Assembly (NCBI GenBank): GCA_947683425.1
Contig: CANTUQ010000083.1
Location: 1,242,001-1,306,000 of the forward strand
Direction: 5' to 3'
Length of the DNA stretch: 64,000 nucleotides
DNA from: Excoecaria cochinchinensis
Taxonomy: Eukaryota; Streptophyta; Magnoliopsida; Malpighiales; Euphorbiaceae
Below are positions 56,528 through 64,000 of this stretch, in pieces. Below the pieces are notes generated by a model. That model was not told where the DNA came from. It saw nothing but the letters and a program-made list of their open reading frames with translations, and searched no databases. The stretch's first letter is position 1. The number at the start of each line of letters is the position of its first letter. A program made the translations under genes and the position numbers.

Positions 56528-59500
56528 TCAATCTTGGTCAATCTCCATCCCAGTAATGGCCTCATCTAAAATCCTTTGGAGTTCTTTTACTCTTTGCTTT
56601 GTTAATGCTACACAGTCCTGCAACCACAGCAAGCCATTTCTTAATCAAGTTGAGATTATAATTTCAGTAATTCTTCATCAATGTCAAGCCCAACATATCA
56701 AGTTTCTCTAATCTAGTAAATTAGACAAGCATACACAGTTAAATTGCTAATGAAGCTTAGGATTCAATAAAATAATTAAAATGGTTCATACGTCTTCTTC
56801 AGAAAAAAGAATCCCTCTCAGACATCAGCTGTCAGTGAACACATTACATGTCAAATAAACTGAACAGCTAAATTATAATCAGCTCTATTAAGGATTAAAA
56901 TTCTTCCACGGAGAAAATGAAATGGTACCAAGTTCTGAAGAAATTATGTTTTAGAAATCAAAATGACTCCAAGATGAAGTCATTCTAATTTCTAAAACAA
57001 AATTCTTTTTGAAATTTCTTGTCAACAAATACCCACAATACTGCTCTGGAATCTAGAACAATGACCAACATTTGGAACTTCAACATAATCATTCAAAAGA
57101 TATGTCAATCATAAGTTGATTACGAATGACCTTTTAACTCAAGTCATTACAGGGAGTTCCTTCGCATTGAATTGGAACTTTTTGGGTGCCATGAAAACCG
57201 GAATCTAAGATAAATAACAAATTACCTGGACAGCCGATGTGTAGGCAAGAACTGATCCACCTGGCTTGTAAAAGGACACAAGTCTGGAATATGAATCTAG
57301 AACCACAGTTACCACAGTTTCCATGATAGACTCTTCCTCTGCAGTTGGATCTGCCAAGATATAGTTCTTGTGAAGTATGCATGTTAACGAGAACGGCAGG
57401 CATTTCAGAGTAAGCTTCCTCTTCTCCTTGTTGACTGGCTGCTGCTCTGGCTTTCCTTCCTCATCTTCCTCAGACATAATAACTATCCTCCCATCATCCT
57501 TCAGGGACACGATGGGGATTTGCACTGCAATATGTCAATGTTCTATTACAAATGAGACAATTACAGTTAATGCATACGAACTTCAAACATAATTAATCTA
57601 ATAAAAACTCACAAAAATAATAATAACAATGACAACAATAAATCTAAGACAAAGAGAATACTTGAAATTCAATCTTGAAAAAGAGGTTACACTTTTATTG
57701 CAATAGTATTAACAGCCTGAGAGACTTTAAACTTAGTTCAGCTTCGAACATTCATAAGAACACCGTATAACCATTTGATATTAGACTTGCATAAGGTTAA
57801 TGTTTGGCATCTAATTAATACATGTGAATTAAATTGATGTAATATCCATTTTAGAGTGTAGAACATTTAAGAAATAATGTTACAGAAATTTCTCAAATGG
57901 GATGATTTTTAATCCATGTGATCCTTTAGATTGTCATCATTTGGGCCCAAAATCATGACTGAATTCATATACAATTGTCATCCATTTGATCCATGACTAT
58001 TCTCCTCAGAATTACATATGCATAGGGAAAGGAATGCAGTAACTTTAGATAAACGTCTATATAGGAACAACCCCATTATTCCAAGTTTGGATAGGCTCTC
58101 ATATTCTCACAAATATAAGGGGTCAATAATATGGGACTATAACAACCTTAAACTAGCTCTGATGAACCACGCACAACATCCAAAGCACACATTGAAGGTA
58201 CCAATATGCAACAGCATTTTGAAAACCAACCAAATTTGATCTGCCATATCCACATAGAGCAGCATCATATAAAAATCTCTAAGAAAAGCATTGCACAGTA
58301 AGCGTGCAAGGAATCTAGCAATCATACTGGCTTTTAAAGGTTGTGCCAGCCCACTAATGAGCCATGCAAATATAAAAAAGGTCCAAACTCACAGTGGGAG
58401 AAAGCAGCAACTGCTGAAAGCAACGCAGCATCAAAAAGAGCACCATCAGCATCCAAACAATATATGTCCTACAGAAAACCATTTTGCATAAGTACTCAGT
58501 ATGTCATTGGTACTTGTTGAGAACATGGAAATTTAAATTTCATTCATTAAGAATATATAGAGAGAGAAAATCCAAACAAATGTCAAGCATATGCATGCAC
58601 TAAAATACACATAGAGATACAAGGTGAAAGATGTAAAAATCACTTACCAAGTATGCCATCCATGCAGCTTTTCCCCTAATTAAAGATAGTTCTTTCAAAT
58701 CAATCATGCCAGAACTGCAATAACCCATACAAAAGGTTGTTACAAACACATGGAACAAGGAATGCAATTGATCAAAGAAAGGAAGAAGACCTATCAACCT
58801 TCAATCTCGACACTGTTTAACCAAATTAAAATAGCAAATAACTAAACTCGGGTACCTCACCTCACTATCCAAGTGTAAATTCAAGTTTAGTATCATTCAA
58901 AGTTCAAACTTCTCAATTAAAAAAAATGGAAACATCAGATGATTGAACCCAAACTAACTAAATCCATGGACATGGCACATCTCACAAAATACAAGGCATA
59001 TCAGAAAAAAGCTTTCATACATCACCATAACGCATTTGCTACCATATCATTAAGCATGCATATCCCAACATATAATGTCTCTATCTCAATAAAAGAAGTG
59101 AAGACAGTCCACATTCACAAGTTACATTGCAATACATTATCAACTAAGGAACCCTTCACTTGTGTACTTCCTTGGGGAAGACACAGAAATAAAGCAAGTG
59201 AAGCAAATAATAGCATTTAATCATTGCATTTTTCAATCTTATCTAGTAATATAACCAACCATATATCAAAGGGCAGAATGCACAGCTGCCATAAAATGCT
59301 CAGTTCCAGCACTTCATGCGAAATTACTTGAGAGGACAACTATTCATAACTCTAAGAACTTATTGATAATGCAAAAATGAAGCCCAACAGATACATTCTT
59401 CAAGGATGCATCCAGACAGTAAATCAGCAAGGTCAAGCATTTACAAAAGACACCCAGACATATTTATCCAGATGATAAGGCCATTAAGGAGTAACGAAAA

Positions 59501-60306
59501 AGGGGAAATAAAATATAACAATGTTATCCAAGCAAATAAAAGAACAACAGCATAAAGAAAAATAATACTCCCGCCAAAGAGAATTGAAGAGAAAAAAAAT
59601 TACTGAATAAAGCATTCACTTACCTCAATATTGTATCAGATAACTGCTTCGACAAAACTGGTGCTGCCTCAGCGGGCCTACCAGGCCTAACAAGTGGAGA
59701 ACAAATTGGAGGCATGTGGAAATCAATAGCTGAAAATACCAAGATTTTATATATTGAAGAATCCTATAAATAAAACAAGAAGTATGAAGAAACCAAAGAA
59801 GAACAAGAAAATTCAATTCTTAACCTATACAGCCTTCATCAGGTGATTCTGTGGAAGGAGTCATGACTTCCATTTTTATGGCAGCCAACATGGTCTGCCA
59901 AGTAAACAAACCAATAGTTCAGTGAAGTTAACAACCAATTAAGACAACCAAATGCGCACCTCAAAGATATAAAGTCAGAGAGGCAAAGAGAAATATGTAG
60001 ACTAACAGTTGAGCCAATCTTTGCTAGTGCTGACCCATCAGCAGATGCAACAGCCCCTACATATTGTTGACCTCTGTTATAATACCTAATTTAGAAACTG
60101 AAAATAAAAAATACCAAAAAAATAAACAAGGATAAGCTAAACTAACCAAGAGCCAATGTTGTATCTCTAGCAGTTCCAAGTGGTCTAGCATCAGGGCGAA
60201 TGGACTCTGAAAGATGACGCTCATAATAACGAAGAGGGAAAAGACGTCTAAAAGCATCAATCTCCATCTCTGATGATAAGTCTGTAGAGACATTTGGCAA
60301 CCCCAT
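56528..60306 (-). CDS. RRP43: Exosome complex component RRP43
   Basis: Eight exons (60147-60306, 60007-60056, 59825-59894, 59624-59729, 58648-58714, 58393-58468, 57226-57524, 56528-56617) join in frame with GT..AG introns to 305 residues, close to the roughly 300 of Arabidopsis RRP43. It is an RNase PH-fold subunit of the six-membered ring of the RNA exosome, which degrades and processes RNA 3' to 5' in nucleus and cytosol. Visible family features are MEIDAFRRLFPLRYYERHLS, RPDARPLG (37-44), GSALAKIGSTTMLAAIKMEV, PDEGCIAIDFHMPPICSPLV, RPGRPAEAAP, LSSGMIDLKELSLIRGKAAW, DIYCLDADGALFDAALLSAV and FSLTCILHKNYILADPTAEE. An in-frame TAA upstream of ATG 60304-60306 fixes the start. An acidic insert EEDEEGKPEQQ lies near residue 195. 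Confidence 0.95.
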
Positions 60307-61596
60307 TCTCCCCCACCTTTATTTTGTTCTTTCTGTGCTACTGGGTAATGGCAGCAACCACTCAAATTAAAAAATAAAGCACAAAGAAAGAACAAAAAAA
60401 AAAAGGTGCATAGTTACAATAATCCAAAAAGAACAAAGAAAAACCCAAATGCCATCATCTAAAGATTTTTAAACAGAATAATTAATCATTCATTAGAAAC
60501 AGAAAATATGTTTGCTTTTGTCATTCAAGATTTTGTGTATTGGAGTGTGCAATTGAATTAGTAAGGTGAAAATGACAGAAAAAATATGCACCCGGTGAAA
60601 ACTTAAAGGTTGGGACTTTGAGACACGGAGAAGCAGAGAGGGAAAGAGAGACGCAGGGACACAGGATGCTAAAGAAACAGAGCGCTTTTCCAGAGCTAGA
60701 GGTCGCTCCTTGTGTTTACTAGGCAAACATACGCTATGGATTCGGGTTAAGTTTAGGCCAATGCACTTATCCAACCCATAGTACATTGGTTATTGGGCCA
60801 ATGGAAACAAAAAAGGGACCCATGCCATGGCCAATAGGGGTGTGCAAAAATCGAACCGACTCGAATAATCCGAATAATTCAAATCAAAATATAAGTTCGG
60901 ATAGAGTTATTCGGATAATTCGGTTCGGTTTGAGTGTGAAGATTTATAAAATTTCGGGTTCGGATCGGATCGGGTGGAAATTAAGATAAAATCGAACCAC
61001 CCGAACCAAACCGAATTTGTTGTAATATTTGGGTTATTAATTTGTTGTAATATTTAGACATTTTAAGATGGTGAACATGTTAATTAGGTATTTTTCATAT
61101 TATATGGTTACAATGTTATATGTTAATTAGGTATTTAATTATGTATTTTTCATATTATATGGTGACTATGTTAATTAGATATTTAATATGTTAATTATAT
61201 ATTTAATAGTTTTCATAATATTATTTAATTAGATTTAATAAAAAAAATTCGGGTAATTACGGTTATTCGGCTCGAGAATCAAAATATTTCGGATTATTCG
61301 GTTCGAAATCCTAAGGAGTTCGGGTGTTAAATTTCTTGCAAATTCGAATTTGGGGTTATTCGGATTCGGGTCGGGTTGACCCGAACCCGACTGATGCATA
61401 GGGCCAATGGCTAGTATTTTGTAGCAGGGTCATTGATCAGTCTATAGGCAATATTCAAGTCCAATATATTCAGATAGGTTCTACCAAGGTATGTTATATC
61501 TCTATTATGACCCCGTTCCAAATTGATCAAAGAAGGGAGCAAATCAGCAAGGCTATTGCTGGATTCTAAATTAAAAAACTGCGAAAAGGCTTAACC
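60307..61596. promoter_or_regulatory. Divergent promoter region of RRP43 and CTU2
   Basis: 1.3 kb lies between the two start codons, which face away from each other. About 565 bp of it is a hAT-like insertion (60835-61399). The remaining flanks of about 530 bp (RRP43 side) and 190 bp (CTU2 side) must hold the core promoters. No TATA box stands out. Confidence 0.5.
60835..61399. mobile_element. hAT-like MITE in the RRP43/CTU2 promoter, 565 bp
   Basis: The left end TAGGGGTGTGCAAAAATCGA is the intact family end. The right end has decayed to CCGAACCCGACTGATGCAT. Flanks ATGGCCAA (60827-60834) and AGGGCCAA (61400-61407) match at seven of eight bases. CGAACCG and TTCGGTTCGG words cluster at both ends. 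It is non-coding. Confidence 0.72.
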
Positions 61597-64000
61597 ATGG
61601 CTTGCAATTCCTCAAGCTGTCAGTCCAATTGTTACAAGAACGAAGACGAACAATCTCAGTACTCGCAACCAGCTCCCAATTGTACGAGTAATGGACATAA
61701 GAATTTGTGCGTCAAGTGCAAAGCCAATCAGCCCATTTCTAGCGCCACTGCCGGCGGTGGCGATGATGCGCGCTTCTGTCCCGATTGCTTTAGAAGTAAT
61801 CTTTATGGCAAGTTCAGACTTGCCGTTACTTCTCATGCCATGATTACTCCTTCCGATAATGTCCTCGTCGCTTTCTCCGGCGGCCCTTCCTCCAGGTTTC
61901 TCTCTTTATCTTTTTAATATAAAAATGCAGAATTGTTATGTTATCCGAAGGTGATTGAGTTATACTCAGAAGTTTGAAATTTTTGTTTTATTGAAAATTC
62001 TAGATAGGTTGTTTCTGCTTTGGGGATTTAATTTATGGGTAGTCTTCAAATTCATTTATTTGATTAGTTTAAGTGTTGTTTCAGGGTTGTTCTACAGTTT
62101 GTACATGAAATGCAACATAGACAGCAGAAGAATTTTGATGCTAGTAAGGATAGATCGTTGCCAGTGTTTGGTGTTGGAGTAGCATTTATTGATGAAAGTA
62201 ATGTCTATCAAGTTCCTTCTGAGAAAGTTGATGATGCAGTTAGAGAGATGAAATTGGTTGTGTCAAATCTAGCCCCACCAATCAAGCAGTTACATGTTGT
62301 TCCGGTTGAAAATATATATTCTTCTGATTCAATTGATGGGAAGGACAAATTGACTGAGCTGCTAAATGATGTGAATGATCCCACTGGGAGAGAAGATCTT
62401 CTGCTTCATCTGCGGATGTTAGCATTGCAGAAGGTCTGGCCTTGAAGTACTTATTTATCCTGCAAAATATAGAGTAAACTAGGTAATAAATCATTGATGC
62501 TGGAATTCTTTTGGTAATTATGTAGGTTGCTTCTGAAAATGGATACAACAGACTTATTTTAGGAACATGTACATCAAGGATTGCTTCCCATGTCCTTGCA
62601 GCTACAGTGAAGGTTTGTCTTCCTATGGAATTGTGCTTTTTGATGAGTCTACAGCATTTGTTTTCCATGGTGAATATGCAAAATAGCATTTATTACATGG
62701 TTGTAATTCATCATTAGGGGTCAGAGATGCATCCTTAATTTATATGGAACAATTTCACATAAAAACTATTCAATTCTTGACCTTATCATATCGGGATCAT
62801 TTAGAATAAGGATTAGCACTTAATATTTACAGGAACGAGAAATGATGAAACAAGAGTTTCCAATTTGTGAAACATTATGATATTATAACTGTTAGTATCA
62901 AGAATTAGTTTGGAAAATCCAAAATAAATCAGATATGCAAAAGGAAAGATAACTGAGGAGAAGTGTTGTTGTATCTTTAACAAGACAACATTTGAATTGA
63001 AAGTTATCAGATTTTCCTCTTATTGATTATAGATGATCCTATACTTACAATATCCTTAGCTTTGGAGGTCAAAATGGGTGTTTCAGAAACAATATGAAGT
63101 AAACATCAAATGCTGTCATATATATCATCTTATTGCTGGATAAACATAGGCCAAGGAGAATTGTAGAGGTGTTGTACTGATAAAGTTTTTGCTTTTATCA
63201 TATGGAGAATTATCATTAGCTTATTTTTATTGCTTTTCTTTTAACAGGGTAAAGGATATTCTTTATCGGCAGATATACAGTATGTTGATGCTAGGTGGGA
63301 GATCCCAGTAGTGCTTCCACTTCATGACTGCACTGCACAAGAGCTGAACCTGCTATGCTGTATTGATGGGTTTGTGTTTCATACATTTTCACTTTTTCAG
63401 TTATTTTTTGAGGGAGCTCTCATTTTTCGGTAGTTTTGTATACGGATCAATAATGCATTCTTAAGAATATATATATATAACATCTAATCGGTTGCTAACT
63501 AAAGATTCTGATCTTATCTTGGCAGGGCAGTCTGAAGACTATGCAGTTACTTAATAATCCTCCCTCCAGTATCAACGGTTTGGTGTCTTCATTTGTGACT
63601 CTGTTACAGGTACGAGCGCCAATATCTCTTGAGTTGTCTTAGGATCATTTGGCAGGGCCTATTTTTTGTGATTGGTAGGATTCATTGTTTACTTGAGGAG
63701 CAGTAGTCTTATTTAATTCGAAGCAGATGCTACCCACTTTCTCGGACTAATTCAAAAGAAATTCTTGTTGTTTATTACTGTCAGCTGTTGAAATTTTTGT
63801 TACTGATTTCAAAAGGAAGAATAAAGATATGGTCTTGAGATTAGATGCTCTTGCAGCAATATTTTCCTACAAGTGTAGTGCCACATTCTTATTTGAAAAG
63901 GAACATTAATCAGTCAGTTGTCATTAAAACTTTTGGATTGCAGGAAGAAAATCCTTCTCGAGAGTGCACAATTGTGCGCACAGCTGGAAAGCTCACTCCA
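61597..64000 (+). CDS. CTU2: Cytoplasmic tRNA 2-thiolation protein 2 (CTU2/NCS2), 3' end outside window
   Basis: Exons 61597-61895, 62085-62433, 62526-62612, 63248-63369, 63531-63609 and 63944 onward join in frame with GT..AG introns. With CTU1 it thiolates U34 of cytosolic Lys, Glu and Gln tRNAs. The N-terminus has two CxxC pairs (CVKC 38-41, CPDC 61-64) and then VLVAFSGGPSSR (89-100), a PP-loop-like SGG motif. Further on come FVHEMQHRQQK, VENIYSSDSIDGKDKLTELL, LLLHLRMLALQKVASENGYN with LILGTCTSRIASHVLAATVK, GKGYSLSADIQYVDARWEIP and VLPLHDCTAQEL. The last visible residues are EENPSRECTIVRTAGKLTP. Acceptor choice at exon 5 (63531) was set by frame, since an earlier AG six bases upstream would break it. 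Confidence 0.93.

Noticed and set aside
63521..63531. Alternative CTU2 exon 5 acceptor at 63525
   Set aside because: Starting after the earlier AG shifts the frame. The later AG gives LKTMQLLNNPPSS in frame with both neighbours.

Overview
This window is eudicot nuclear DNA. The genes have short exons with GT..AG introns, the intergenic DNA is AT-rich with long (AT)n runs, and the transposons are plant lineages: Athila-type Ty3/gypsy, Ty1/copia, MULE, hAT-like, Stowaway and LINE. I cannot name the species; the protein sequences would fit a rosid.

Layout. About 1-13,500 is TE graveyard. It holds a decayed gypsy gag split by a 2.2 kb hAT-like element, a MULE transposase relic, and an opposite-strand plant mobile domain (PMD) relic. 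A five-exon gene for a small winged-helix-like protein of unknown function sits at 13,724-15,313 (-). About 16,850-39,150 is a nested transposon stack. A LINE tail (+) carries a copia element (-). That copia is itself cut by a 13.2 kb Athila-like element (-, 5-bp TSD AATAC, LTRs about 98% alike) and by a long-TIR MULE (9-bp TSD ATTCTTCGT) that carries a piece of a DCD-domain gene and a Stowaway MITE. A second, gag-only copia sits in the same LINE. About 39,250-43,200 is MITEs and simple repeats.

The right third is gene-dense. STELLO (Golgi glycosyltransferase-like partner of cellulose synthase, +) is tail-to-tail with CHLH/GUN5 (Mg-chelatase H subunit, -). RRP43 (exosome core subunit, -) follows, and is head-to-head with CTU2 (tRNA 2-thiolation, +), which runs off the right edge. 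These are housekeeping or chloroplast genes of unrelated pathways. What they share is arrangement: a convergent pair, and a divergent pair whose 1.3 kb shared promoter region has received a hAT-like element.

Most unusual signals: eleven copies of one 33-nt GC-rich hairpin in the Athila-like element (four in each LTR, three between integrase and ORF1); the DCD fragment in the long-TIR MULE; a GC-AG intron in CHLH; and a miRNA-precursor-like foldback near 12.5 kb. Exon boundaries were assigned by eye from reading frame, splice consensus and family similarity. No search was run.
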